Shown here in pieces: positions 1-6,482 of a stretch of DNA of 7,624 nt (the stretch's first letter is position 1; every line of letters begins with the position of its first letter). The DNA comes from Alphaproteobacteria bacterium (GTDB taxonomy: Bacteria; Pseudomonadota; Alphaproteobacteria; Kiloniellales; JAKSDN01). The stretch lies in assembly GCA_030598385.1 (NCBI GenBank), contig JAUVQB010000057.1:1-7624 (forward strand). The letters are read 5' to 3'. Position numbers and translations under genes: made by a program. A model generated the notes under the pieces. That model ran no database searches. It was given only the letters and a program-made list of their open reading frames with translations, and was not told where the DNA came from.

Positions 1-5
1 CAGCG

Positions 6-12
6 CTCCTTT
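6..12 (-). promoter_or_regulatory. Ribosome-binding site of a gene starting just outside the left edge
   Basis: On the minus strand these bases read AAAGGAG, a near-perfect Shine-Dalgarno sequence, 11 bases past the fabF stop codon. Only five bases remain before the window ends, so the start codon should lie at or just beyond the edge. A further minus-strand gene therefore follows fabF, probably in the same operon. In alphaproteobacteria the usual neighbour is mltG (endolytic murein transglycosylase), but that identity is inferred from synteny only. Confidence 0.6.
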
Positions 13-23
13 GGTATTACTAC

Positions 24-1289
24 CTACCGGTAGGCCGCGAACACCACGGACGCATTGGTGCCGCCGAAGCCGAAGGAATTCGACAGCGCCGCGCGCACCG
101 TTCGCTCGCGGGCCTGATGTGGCACCAGGTCCATGCCGTCGCAGGCCGGCGATGGCGTGTCCAGATTCAGGGTCGGCGGAACGAGGCCCTCGTTCATGGC
201 AAGAATCGAGAAAATCGCCTCGACGGCGCCCGCCGCCCCCAACAGGTGGCCGGTCGCCGACTTGGTCGAGGACATGGAAAGACGCGCGGCGTGCGCGCCG
301 AACAAGCGTTTCACGGCGCCCAGCTCGATCTCGTCGCCCAGCGGCGTCGAGGTGCCGTGGGCATTGATGTAATCGATGTCCTCCGGATCGAGTTGGGCCC
401 TTTGCAAGGCGTTCCGCATGGCCCGGAAGGCGCCCTGACCGTCTTCCGCCGGCGCGGTGACGTGATGGGCGTCGCCGGACAGGCCGTAGCCGACGACCTC
501 GGCATAGATCTTGGCGCCGCGCTTCTTGGCATGCTCCAGCTCCTCGAGCACCACGACACCGGCGCCTTCGCCCATGACGAAGCCGTCGCGGTCACGGTCC
601 CAGGGCCGCGAGGCGCGCTCGGGCGTGTCATTGAAGCCGGTGGAAAGGGCCCGTGCAGCGGCGAAGCCCGCCACGCCGATGCGGCAGACCGCCGCTTCCG
701 CCCCGCCGGCCACCATCACATCGGCATCGTCCCAGGCAATCAGCCGCGCGGCATCGCCGATGGCCATCGCGCCCGTCGAGCAGGCCGTCACCACGGCGTG
801 GTTCGGGCCGCGAAAGCCGTATTTGATGGAAATCTGGCCGGAAACCAGATTGATCAGGGTGGCGGGGATGAAGAAGGGACTGAGCCGCCGCGGCCCACGC
901 TCCTTGACGGTGATGGCGCCGTCGCACAGCGTCTCCAGCCCGCCGATACCGGACCCAACCATGACGCCGGTGCGTTCCTGCTCATACTCGCCGCTCGGCG
1001 CCCAGCCGGAATCCTCGACCGCCTGCTGCCCGGCCGCGATGCCGAAGATGATGAAGCGGTCGTTCTTCCTGAGATCCTTGGCCTCGACGTAGTCGACCGG
1101 GTCGAAGCCTCCGTCCGCCGATTCGCCATAGAGGACTTGGCCGGCAATCTTGCAGGGCAGGTCGGAGACGTCGAAGCTCTGAATGGCGCCGATTCCGGAC
1201 TGTCCGGCGACCAACCGCTCCCAGCTCTTCGTCACGCCGCTTGCCAGCGGCGTGACAAGTCCGAGTCCTGTGACTGCCACTCTTCTCAT
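24..1289 (-). CDS. fabF: Beta-ketoacyl-ACP synthase II (FabF, KAS II)
   Basis: This 421-residue protein is a condensing enzyme of type II fatty acid synthesis. It joins malonyl-ACP to an acyl-ACP, releasing CO2, in the cytoplasm. The thiolase-fold active site is complete: nucleophile Cys170 in TACSTG, His311 in NAHGTSTPLGDE, Lys343 in STKSATGH, His348, and the glycine-rich C-terminal NSFGFGGTN at 404-412. The Cys-His-His triad separates it from FabH, and its length matches FabF (about 410-420). The start is fixed by the first strand, MRRVAVTGLGLVTPLA. The ribosome-binding site there is weak (GAGAG 11 bases upstream), so translation may depend on readthrough from acpP, 73 bases upstream. It is the last gene of the operon inside the window. 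The motif is TACSTG rather than the TACATG of many FabF proteins, a minor variation. Confidence 0.97.
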   Translation of the reverse strand: MRRVAVTGLGLVTPLASGVTKSWERLVAGQSGIGAIQSFDVSDLPCKIAGQVLYGESADGGFDPVDYVEAKDLRKNDRFIIFGIAAGQQAVEDSGWAPSGEYEQERTGVMVGSGIGGLETLCDGAITVKERGPRRLSPFFIPATLINLVSGQISIKYGFRGPNHAVVTACSTGAMAIGDAARLIAWDDADVMVAGGAEAAVCRIGVAGFAAARALSTGFNDTPERASRPWDRDRDGFVMGEGAGVVVLEELEHAKKRGAKIYAEVVGYGLSGDAHHVTAPAEDGQGAFRAMRNALQRAQLDPEDIDYINAHGTSTPLGDEIELGAVKRLFGAHAARLSMSSTKSATGHLLGAAGAVEAIFSILAMNEGLVPPTLNLDTPSPACDGMDLVPHQARERTVRAALSNSFGFGGTNASVVFAAYR

Positions 1290-1362
1290 CTTGGCGAAGA
1301 CTCTCGAGGCAGCGCCGCAAGCACCGCAGGATCACGCCGGCGCCAAAGGAGCTGCTTAGAGA

Positions 1363-1599
1363 TTAGGAACTCTGCTGGATGAAATCGACGGCATCCTTGA
1401 CCGTCACGATCTTCTCGGCGGCATCGTCGGGGATCTCGCAGCCGAACTCTTCCTCGAAGGCCATGACCAGTTCGACGGTGTCCAACGAGTCGGCGCCCAA
1501 GTCGTCGATGAAGCTGGCGCTTTCGCTGACCTTGGCCTCGTCGACTCCCAGATGCTCGACCACGATCTTCTTGACGCGTTCGGCGATGTCGTTGCTCAT
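1363..1599 (-). CDS. acpP: Acyl carrier protein
   Basis: This 78-residue acidic protein carries fatty-acyl intermediates as thioesters on 4'-phosphopantetheine. The prosthetic group attaches to Ser38 in the [15 protein letters not shown] motif, which begins recognition helix II that docks FabD, FabG and FabF. The family's four-helix pattern is intact from [11 protein letters not shown] through DFIQQSS. I chose the ATG at 1597-1599 over an in-frame ATG two codons upstream (1603-1605). The Shine-Dalgarno AAAGGA touches the upstream ATG with no spacer but lies six bases before the chosen one, and the chosen start gives the usual family length and N-terminus. It lies between fabG (170-base gap) and fabF (73-base gap). 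The wide upstream gap leaves room for its own promoter, which would suit a very abundant protein. Confidence 0.97.
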   Translation of the reverse strand: MSNDIAERVKKIVVEHLGVDEAKVSESASFIDDLGADSLDTVELVMAFEEEFGCEIPDDAAEKIVTVKDAVDFIQQSS

Positions 1600-1636
1600 A
1601 GCCATTCCTTTAATGTCCAGTGTCTCAGAGCAGCAG

Positions 1637-1665
1637 ATAGAACCCGGCTAGGCGCCCGAAACCAA
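1637..1665 (-). promoter_or_regulatory. Possible acpP promoter
   Basis: Reading the minus strand in the fabG-acpP gap, TTGGTT (1665-1660) is followed after 17 bases by TTCTAT (1642-1637), a weak sigma-70-like pair. Transcription would start near 1630 and give a leader of about 30 bases. AcpP is normally needed in excess of the enzymes around it, so an internal promoter is plausible. The hexamers are poor matches and I would not rely on them alone. Confidence 0.25.
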
Positions 1666-1769
1666 GCTTCACTTCAACCTCAGGGACGCACCGGGCGCGC
1701 CTCTTAACACAGTTCATGCCGATAGGAAAGCGCCCCCGAAATTGCCTCTCCGCGCCCGCCCGAACAGCC

Positions 1770-2510
1770 TCATATCATGGCCATTCCACCATTCACATGC
1801 AAGGTCTGGCCGGTGATGTAGGCGCCCTCCTCGCTGGCCAGGAATACGACGCAGGAAGCCACCTCGTCCGGCGTGCCCGCGCGCCCGGCGGGAATGCTGG
1901 CGAGGATCCGCTGATGCTGGTCTTCGTTGAGCGCTCCGGTCATGGCGGTTTCGACGAATCCCGGCGCGACGCAGTTCACCGTGACGCCGCGCGAGGCGAC
2001 CTCCTGGGCGAGCGACTTGGTGAGGCCGGTGAGGCCCGCCTTGGATGCGGCATAGTTCGCCTGGCCGGGATTGCCGGTCGTTCCAACCACCGAGGTGATC
2101 GAGACGATGCGCCCCCAGCGGCGCTTCATCATGCCTCGCAAGCTTGCCCGGATCAGGCGGAACCCGGCGGCCAGGTTCACTTGGAGGACCAGGTCCCATT
2201 CCTCGTCTTTCATCCGCATGGCGAGGTTGTCGCGTGTCAGTCCGGCATTGTTGACCAGGATGTCGATGCCCGCGCCGAGCGCCCCTTCGGCCTCGCCGAT
2301 GAGGGCGGCCGCGGCGGCGGCATCCGACAGATCGCAGGGCACCACGGCGACCCGCGACCCGAGTTCGCCGGCCACGGAATCCAAGGCCTCCCTGCGGGTG
2401 CCGGAGAGCGCGACGGCGGCGCCTTGGGCGTGCAGCGCCCGCGCGATGGCCCCACCGATACCGCCCGAGGCGCCGGTCACCAGGGCTGCCTTTCCTTCCA
2501 AATCGAACAT
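1770..2510 (-). CDS. fabG: 3-oxoacyl-ACP reductase FabG
   Basis: This 246-residue short-chain dehydrogenase/reductase reduces 3-oxoacyl-ACP to 3-hydroxyacyl-ACP with NADPH, the first reduction of each elongation cycle. The Rossmann cofactor motif TGASGGIG is at 12-19, the structural NNAG at 87-90 and Asn112 follows. The catalytic Ser140, Tyr153 and Lys157 sit in ITSVVGTTGNPGQANYAASK. The PGFVETAM segment (183-190) and the C-terminal GQTLHVNGGMAMI are typical of FabG rather than of other SDR enzymes. Length matches the family (244-248). The start has a purine-rich Shine-Dalgarno, GGGGGAGG, two bases before the ATG. It follows fabD by 37 bases, so the two are almost certainly cotranscribed. Confidence 0.97.
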   Translation of the reverse strand: MFDLEGKAALVTGASGGIGGAIARALHAQGAAVALSGTRREALDSVAGELGSRVAVVPCDLSDAAAAAALIGEAEGALGAGIDILVNNAGLTRDNLAMRMKDEEWDLVLQVNLAAGFRLIRASLRGMMKRRWGRIVSITSVVGTTGNPGQANYAASKAGLTGLTKSLAQEVASRGVTVNCVAPGFVETAMTGALNEDQHQRILASIPAGRAGTPDEVASCVVFLASEEGAYITGQTLHVNGGMAMI

Positions 2511-2547
2511 GACCTCCCCCTTGGTTCCTTGCGTCCCTTGGTGGCAC

Positions 2548-3525
2548 TCAGAGCGTCTTGAGCAGCGCTTCGACCTCGCCCGGCGTGCCTACCGGCTGGG
2601 CGCTCAGCTCCCGGTCGATGCGCCGCGCCAGTCCGCACAGGACCTTGCCTGAACCGACTTCGACCAGGGTGTCCACGCCGCGCGCCTTCATGGCCAGCAC
2701 CGACTCCCGCCAGCGGACCACCGCCGTCACTTGCTCCACCAGCAGGCGCCGCAGGGTTTCGGGCTCGCTGGTCGGTTCGGCGGTCACATTGGGCACCACG
2801 GGCACCTGCGGCGGCTGCAGCGTCACCTTGGCCAAAGCCTCGGCCATGACGTCGGCCGCCGGCGCCATAAGCGAGCAGTGGAAGGGCGCGGAGACCGGCA
2901 GCATGATGCTGCGCCGCGCGCCGCGCTCGGCGGCCAAGGCAACCGCCCGCTCGACCGCGCTCGTGTGGCCGCTCACCACCACCTGTCCCGGCGCATTGTC
3001 GTTCGCGGTCGTGCAGATATCGCCCGCGCCTTCCCCCGCGCCTTCCCCCGCGCCTTCCCCCGCGGCCGCGGCTTCGGCCACGGCCTGGGCGTCCTCGAGG
3101 TCGAGGCCCAGGAGCGCGGCCATCGCGCCCTCGCCCACCGGGACCGCCGCCTGCATGGCGGCACCGCGCCGGCGCAGCAGCTGTGCCGCCTCGGCGACCT
3201 CGAGCGTTCCCGCCGAAGCCAAGGCCGAATATTCGCCCAGCGAATGTCCGGCAACGAATTCGGCGGTGTCCGCCAGGTTGACCCCGCCTTCCTGTTCCAA
3301 GGTCCGCATGACGGCCAGGCTGACCGCCATGAGCGCCGGCTGGGCGTTCTCGGTGAGCCTCAGGTCGGCCTCCGGCCCTTCGAATATGAGCCGGGACAGT
3401 CTTTGCTTCAGGGCCTCGTCGATCTCTTCGAAAACTTGGCGCGCCGGCGCGAAAGCCTCGGCAAGCTCCCGGCCCATTCCGACCGCCTGGGACCCCTGTC
3501 CGGGAAACACGAAAGCGCGGGCCAT
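2548..3525 (-). CDS. fabD: Malonyl-CoA:ACP transacylase FabD
   Basis: This 325-residue enzyme moves malonyl from CoA to ACP and so supplies the two-carbon donor for FabF. Visible motifs are FPGQGSQ at 7-13 (oxyanion hole), the nucleophile elbow GHSLGEYSAL with Ser95, an Arg at 118-120 (LRRRG) in the position that binds the malonyl carboxylate, and His216 in VSAPFHCSLM. The protein is slightly long for the family (about 310). The extra residues are a low-complexity GEGA repeat at 156-168, just before the conserved TANDNAPGQVVVSG segment, encoded by a 12-bp DNA repeat. The start has an excellent Shine-Dalgarno (AAGGAGG, four bases from the ATG). It is the first gene of the minus-strand fab operon, with a promoter candidate about 60-90 bases upstream. 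Confidence 0.96.
   Translation of the reverse strand: MARAFVFPGQGSQAVGMGRELAEAFAPARQVFEEIDEALKQRLSRLIFEGPEADLRLTENAQPALMAVSLAVMRTLEQEGGVNLADTAEFVAGHSLGEYSALASAGTLEVAEAAQLLRRRGAAMQAAVPVGEGAMAALLGLDLEDAQAVAEAAAAGEGAGEGAGEGAGDICTTANDNAPGQVVVSGHTSAVERAVALAAERGARRSIMLPVSAPFHCSLMAPAADVMAEALAKVTLQPPQVPVVPNVTAEPTSEPETLRRLLVEQVTAVVRWRESVLAMKARGVDTLVEVGSGKVLCGLARRIDRELSAQPVGTPGEVEALLKTL
3023..3064. repeat. 12-bp in-frame tandem repeat inside fabD
   Basis: A perfect period-12 tract of 42 bp (3.5 copies; unit on the plus strand CCCGCGCCTTCC) lies inside fabD. The unit is a multiple of three and encodes Gly-Glu-Gly-Ala, so copy-number changes would lengthen or shorten the protein by four residues without a frameshift. 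It lies well away from Ser95 and His216 in sequence, at a position where the chain is likely a surface loop. Confidence 0.9.
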
Positions 3526-3586
3526 CCCCCCTCCTTAATAGTACCGCGGTGAAAACCGCCCGATCGAGCCCGGCCGCGGGTGATCA

Positions 3587-3614
3587 GAGATAGTCGACCC
3601 CGCCCGCCTGTCAA
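3587..3614 (-). promoter_or_regulatory. Probable promoter of the fabD-fabG-acpP-fabF operon
   Basis: On the minus strand a consensus -35 TTGACA (3614-3609) is followed after 16 bases by TATCTC (3592-3587), which matches the -10 consensus at its first three positions. Transcription would start near 3580, leaving a leader of about 55 bases before fabD. That leader contains a small perfect hairpin (5-bp stem GCGGT/ACCGC, 3546-3559) just upstream of the Shine-Dalgarno. I recognise no FadR- or FapR-type operator. Confidence 0.55.
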
Positions 3615-3686
3615 GGAGGCGTCGGCGGCTGCGACTGCCCGGCAGCCCTAACGACAGGCCTTGTTGCGGCGCCTTATCGCGGGGCC

Positions 3687-3714
3687 TTGCGCCAGCCAAT
3701 CCATGTTGTATAGT
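3687..3714 (+). promoter_or_regulatory. Probable promoter of the rpsF operon
   Basis: TTGCGC (3687-3692) and TATAGT (3709-3714) are separated by 16 bases, a good sigma-70-like promoter in otherwise very GC-rich DNA. Transcription would begin near 3721, giving rpsF an unusually long leader of about 154 bases. The -35 boxes of this promoter and the divergent fabD promoter are about 72 bp apart, back to back. Confidence 0.55.
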
Positions 3715-3757
3715 CGCGCGCCTCGCGGGTGAGAGCCTGCGGGAAACATAGCTCCTT

Positions 3758-3845
3758 GCCGGCCCCGATCGTCATAGCGGATTGGGCCGGCTAGGACCGG
3801 AACCGCCGGAGTTTGCAGTGGAAGCTGCGCCGCCGGCGCCGGTCC
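3758..3845 (+). promoter_or_regulatory. Structured rpsF leader RNA, candidate S6:S18 autoregulatory site
   Basis: Two strong hairpins can form. The first pairs GCCGGCCC (3758-3765) with GGGCCGGC (3784-3791), a perfect 8-bp stem with an 18-base loop. The second is nested: GGACCGG (3794-3800) pairs with CCGGTCC (3839-3845), an AAC bulge follows on the 5' side, CGCCGG (3804-3809) pairs with CCGGCG (3833-3838), and GCAG/CTGC (3815-3818/3825-3828) closes a small tip. It ends 12 bases before the GAGGAG element upstream of rpsF. In many bacteria the S6:S18 complex binds a bulged hairpin with a CCG box in its own mRNA. Position and general shape fit that idea, but I have not matched a covariance model. 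Confidence 0.4.
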
Positions 3846-3874
3846 AGGAAAAGCCGTGAGGAGTACGGAAAGGC

Positions 3875-4459
3875 ATGCCTTATTACGAGAGCGTGTTCAT
3901 CGCGCGCCAGGACATATCCGGGACCCAGGTCGATTCACTGACCGAGTCCCTCACCAACATCATCCAAGAGGGCGGTGGCCAGGTCACCAAGAAGGAAATC
4001 TGGGGCCTCAAGAACCTTGCTTACAAGATCAAGAAGAACCGCAAGGGCCACTACGTCCTGTTGAACATCGACGGCCCGTCGGACGCGGTGCTGGAGATGG
4101 AGCGCAATATGCGGATCAACGAAGACGTGATCCGCTATCTGACGGTGCGGGTCGACGAGCTCGAGAGCGAGGACTCCATCATGCTGCGCAGCCGCGGCAG
4201 CCGCGATACCGGTCGCGGCGGGCGGCGCGGCGGCTTCGACCGAGGCGGCTTCGACCGGGGCGGCCGTGACCGCGGCGGGCATGATCGCGGCGACCGCGGC
4301 AGGCATGATCGCGGCGACCGCGGCGGGCCCAGAAGGTCCGAGGCCGCAAGCGGTCGTGCTGCAGGCGGCGCGGAGGGTGATAGCGCCAAAGCGAGCGGCG
4401 ACAAGCCGGACGAAGGCGCCAAGGGCGACAAGAGTAGCGACAAGGGAGCCAAGGAATGA
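3875..4459 (+). CDS. rpsF: 30S ribosomal protein S6 with a long Arg/Gly-rich tail
   Basis: This 194-residue protein binds S18 and the central domain of 16S rRNA on the 30S platform. Residues 1-100 are a normal S6 ferredoxin-like domain, with [15 protein letters not shown], the [22 protein letters not shown] segment and the strand VIRYLTVRV. The family core is about 95-100 residues, so half of this protein is a tail. Residues 105-154 are repeats of [15 protein letters not shown] and GDR, with about 17 Arg against 8 Asp. Residues 155-194 are a flexible Ala/Gly/Lys/Asp/Glu stretch. GAGGAG at 3858-3863 or GGAAAGG at 3867-3873 can serve as the Shine-Dalgarno. It overlaps rpsR by four bases (ATGA), indicating translational coupling. 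The tail is encoded by DNA repeats; its function is unknown. Confidence 0.96.
   Translation: MPYYESVFIARQDISGTQVDSLTESLTNIIQEGGGQVTKKEIWGLKNLAYKIKKNRKGHYVLLNIDGPSDAVLEMERNMRINEDVIRYLTVRVDELESEDSIMLRSRGSRDTGRGGRRGGFDRGGFDRGGRDRGGHDRGDRGRHDRGDRGGPRRSEAASGRAAGGAEGDSAKASGDKPDEGAKGDKSSDKGAKE
4229..4327 (+). repeat. 15-bp and 24-bp repeats encoding the S6 tail
   Basis: The DNA shows three adjacent 15-bp units encoding [10 protein letters not shown] and GGRDR (4229-4273). They are followed by a 24-bp direct repeat (4274-4297 and 4298-4321) whose copies differ at one base (GGCGGG versus GGCAGG), and a partial third copy. All units are multiples of three, so expansion or contraction keeps the reading frame. 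The near-identity of the 24-bp copies suggests recent duplication by slippage or recombination. Confidence 0.9.
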
Positions 4460-4713
4460 CGGTACGCATCGTCAGCAAGGGCGCGACCGTCAGGCGACCC
4501 TTCTTCCGCCGGCGCAAGAGCTGCCCCTTCAGCGGCCCGAATGCGCCGAAAATCGATTTCAAGGACGTGAAGCTTCTGCAGCGCTTCGTGTCCGAGCGCG
4601 GCAAGATCGTGCCGAGCCGCATCACGGCGGTGTCGGCCAAGAAACAACGCGAATTGGCCAAAGCGATCAAGCGCGCCCGCTTCCTCGCCCTACTGCCCTA
4701 CATTCTCAAGTAG
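4456..4713 (+). CDS. rpsR: 30S ribosomal protein S18
   Basis: This 85-residue protein partners S6 on the 30S platform. The signature is complete: [32 protein letters not shown], then [30 protein letters not shown]. It has one cysteine, so it is not a zinc-binding S18 variant. It is slightly longer than many S18 proteins (about 75-80) because of an extra [11 protein letters not shown] segment before the conserved core. The ATG overlaps the rpsF stop (ATGA) and has AAGGGAG seven bases upstream, which supports this start over an internal one. S6 and S18 bind the ribosome as a heterodimer, so the coupled translation makes sense. Confidence 0.97.
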   Translation: MTVRIVSKGATVRRPFFRRRKSCPFSGPNAPKIDFKDVKLLQRFVSERGKIVPSRITAVSAKKQRELAKAIKRARFLALLPYILK

Positions 4714-4714
4714 C

Positions 4715-4739
4715 ACCGGGGCCGCGCGGCCGGGCCGGT
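4715..4739 (+). other. GC-rich inverted repeat between rpsR and DUF2232
   Basis: Just after the rpsR stop, ACCGG (4715-4719) pairs with CCGGT (4735-4739) around the perfect palindrome GGCCGCGCGGCC (4720-4731). This should form a very stable RNA hairpin, but no T-run follows, so it is not a classical terminator. It might reduce transcription past rpsR or protect the 3' end of the ribosomal-protein message, setting lower expression of the membrane-protein gene downstream. That role is inference. Confidence 0.35.
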
Positions 4740-4791
4740 CTCGGCGGCGCCATAGGCGGGAACGCAAAGCGGGGTAGAAAAGCGGTGCAAT

Positions 4792-5787
4792 ATGAGCAAG
4801 GGCACAGGTCTGGCGCTGCTCTATGGCTTGGCAAGCGCTTTGCCGCTGCTCATCGCGTTCAGCGCGCCGGGCGGCTTTCTCTTCATGCTGTTGGTGCCGC
4901 TGCCGCTGTTTCTTGCGGGGCTTTCGATGGGATCGGCGGCCGTGGTCCTATCGGCGACGAGCGCCTGCCTGACCCTGAGCCTCATCATCGCCGTCGCCAC
5001 CACCAAGGTGACCGGCAGCCTGGCGGTCGGTTTGGCGGACGGCGCCGGCATGTTTATCGGTACGGCCTTCACCCTGGGCTTGCCGGCCGTCGTCTTGGTT
5101 CGACAGGCGCTGCTCAACCGCACGAGAGACGACGGGTCGCTGGAATGGTACCCGGCCGGACAGTTGGTCATGTGGCTGACCGGCGCCGGCGTCTTGCTTC
5201 TCGCCTTCTCGTTTGCATCCCTCCTGTGGTTCGGTATCGGAGACAGCCTGGAAGCCATCTTCGCCGGCGAACTGGCGGAGGCCCTACGGCTGATGTTGCC
5301 CGAGGTGGGGGAGGCGCAACTGAAGGAAGCGGCCGCCGCCGCCGCGCAGGTCGGACTCGGCGTAGGACTGGATAGCTGGCTGATGGTGATCGCGGCGAAC
5401 GGCATATTGGCCCAAGGGGTCCTCGGCCGCTACGGGCGAAACCTGCGGCCTGCCCCCGATATCGCGCAGCTCGACCTGCCGAATTGGCTCGGGTTGACGC
5501 TCGCCGCAACGGCCTTTGTCGCCTTGCTTGCGCCTGGCGATATCGGGTTCCTCGCGCGCAGCCTGGTCATGGTCCTGCTGCTGCCCTATTTCTTCGCGGG
5601 ATTGGCTGTGGTTCATGCGGCCTGTCGCAGTCGCGGCGCGCGCACGGCCATGTTGACGATTTTCTACCTGATCCTGGTCTTTTTCGCCTGGCCGGCCGCC
5701 TTGGTCACGGGCTTGGGCCTGTTGGATCAGATGATTGGCCTCCGGCGGCGATTGCTAGCCGCCCCGGGCAAGCAGGAGAACGAGTGA
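4792..5787 (+). CDS. DUF2232 family multi-pass membrane protein
   Basis: This is a 331-residue, very hydrophobic protein. Hydrophobic stretches near residues 7-23, 27-45, 48-70, 78-104, 122-148, 232-247, 252-278 and 285-313 suggest about eight membrane helices. An Ala-rich, partly amphipathic region lies at 155-215 and a short charged tail at 317-331. Residue style and position between rpsR and rplI match the DUF2232 proteins that alphaproteobacteria keep at this site; their function is unknown to me. I see no catalytic motif. The start follows rpsR by 78 bases with only a weak ribosome-binding site (purines near AAAGCGGGG), so expression may be low. Its stop overlaps the rplI start by one base (TGATG). 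The family call rests on context and topology, since no search was run. Confidence 0.8.
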   Translation: MSKGTGLALLYGLASALPLLIAFSAPGGFLFMLLVPLPLFLAGLSMGSAAVVLSATSACLTLSLIIAVATTKVTGSLAVGLADGAGMFIGTAFTLGLPAVVLVRQALLNRTRDDGSLEWYPAGQLVMWLTGAGVLLLAFSFASLLWFGIGDSLEAIFAGELAEALRLMLPEVGEAQLKEAAAAAAQVGLGVGLDSWLMVIAANGILAQGVLGRYGRNLRPAPDIAQLDLPNWLGLTLAATAFVALLAPGDIGFLARSLVMVLLLPYFFAGLAVVHAACRSRGARTAMLTIFYLILVFFAWPAALVTGLGLLDQMIGLRRRLLAAPGKQENE

Positions 5788-6464
5788 TGCAGGTCATACT
5801 CTTGGAGCGGATTGAGAAACTGGGCCAGATGGGCGACGTGGTGACGGTCAGGCCCGGCTATGCGCGAAACTATCTGTTGCCGAAAAAGAAGGCTCTGAGG
5901 GCGACGGACGAGAACCTCAAGGTCTTCGAGAGCCAGCGCACCCAGTTGGAAGCCGACAACTTGGAGCGCCGCAGCGAGGCGGAATCGGTCGCCGGCAAAC
6001 TCGATGGCCTGTCGATTGTCTTGATTCGCCAGGCCGGCGAAGGCGGCCAGCTCTATGGCTCGGTGGCCGCCCGCGACATAGCCGAGACCCTGGCCAAGGA
6101 CGGGGTCAAGGTCGAACGCTCCCAAGTGCAATTGGACAAGGTCATCAAGGTCCTGGGCCTTCATCCGATCCGCCTCCGCCTGCACCCGGAGGTCGCGGTA
6201 ACGATCACTGTGAATGTCGCGCGCAGCGAGGAAGAGGCCACGTCGCAGGCCAGCGAGGGCCACGTCGTCAGCGCCGAGGAACAGCGCGCCGCAGAGCACG
6301 CGGTCATTCAGGAGGTCATCACCGAAGTCGAGGCCGAGGAATCCGCAGAAGCCGAAGTGGTGGGCGAAGAAGAAACCGCGGAGAGCGAAGCCCCGGAGGA
6401 CGGTTCGCCGGAGAGCGCGGGCGCCGAAGGCGAAGACACCGCAGAGCCCGACAAGACCGCCTGA
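5787..6464 (+). CDS. rplI: 50S ribosomal protein L9 with an acidic C-terminal extension
   Basis: This 225-residue protein binds 23S rRNA at the base of the L1 stalk. The N-terminal rRNA-binding domain is clear: [21 protein letters not shown] followed by [15 protein letters not shown] connecting helix (about 41-75) leads to the C-terminal domain, with [13 protein letters not shown] at 88-100 and a conserved end near residue 146. The family is usually about 150 residues. The remaining 79 are a Glu/Ala-rich, strongly acidic, probably disordered tail with almost no basic residues. The start is fixed by the L9 N-terminus and by AGGAG eight bases upstream; open frame continues further upstream inside DUF2232 but is not part of this gene. 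The one-base TGATG overlap suggests translational coupling to DUF2232. Confidence 0.96.
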   Translation: MQVILLERIEKLGQMGDVVTVRPGYARNYLLPKKKALRATDENLKVFESQRTQLEADNLERRSEAESVAGKLDGLSIVLIRQAGEGGQLYGSVAARDIAETLAKDGVKVERSQVQLDKVIKVLGLHPIRLRLHPEVAVTITVNVARSEEEATSQASEGHVVSAEEQRAAEHAVIQEVITEVEAEESAEAEVVGEEETAESEAPEDGSPESAGAEGEDTAEPDKTA

Positions 6465-6482
6465 ACGCGAGGTCGAGCGTGG

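Noticed and set aside
117..1382. Plus-strand open frame of 421 codons antisense to fabF
   Set aside because: It mirrors fabF on the opposite strand, has no recognisable domain, and long antisense frames are expected in GC-rich coding DNA. FabF has all its catalytic residues.
2558..3552. Two long plus-strand open frames opposite fabD
   Set aside because: Ser/Arg/Pro-rich translations with no family resemblance. They are antisense shadows of a fully conserved FabD.
3526..3874. A small gene or tRNA in the fabD-rpsF gap
   Set aside because: No tRNA fold or convincing small open frame is visible. Promoters and leader hairpins explain the space.
4229..4327. Repeats considered as a CRISPR-like array
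   Set aside because: The units are directly adjacent, in frame and encode part of S6. There are no spacers.
4266..5375. Plus-strand open frame of 369 codons crossing rpsF, rpsR and DUF2232
   Set aside because: It runs out of frame through three genes with clear family signatures, and its Arg/Gly-rich translation is a frame artefact.
5484..5786. Upstream extension of the L9 reading frame
   Set aside because: The frame is open inside DUF2232, but the L9 N-terminal motif begins at 5787 with a proper ribosome-binding site.
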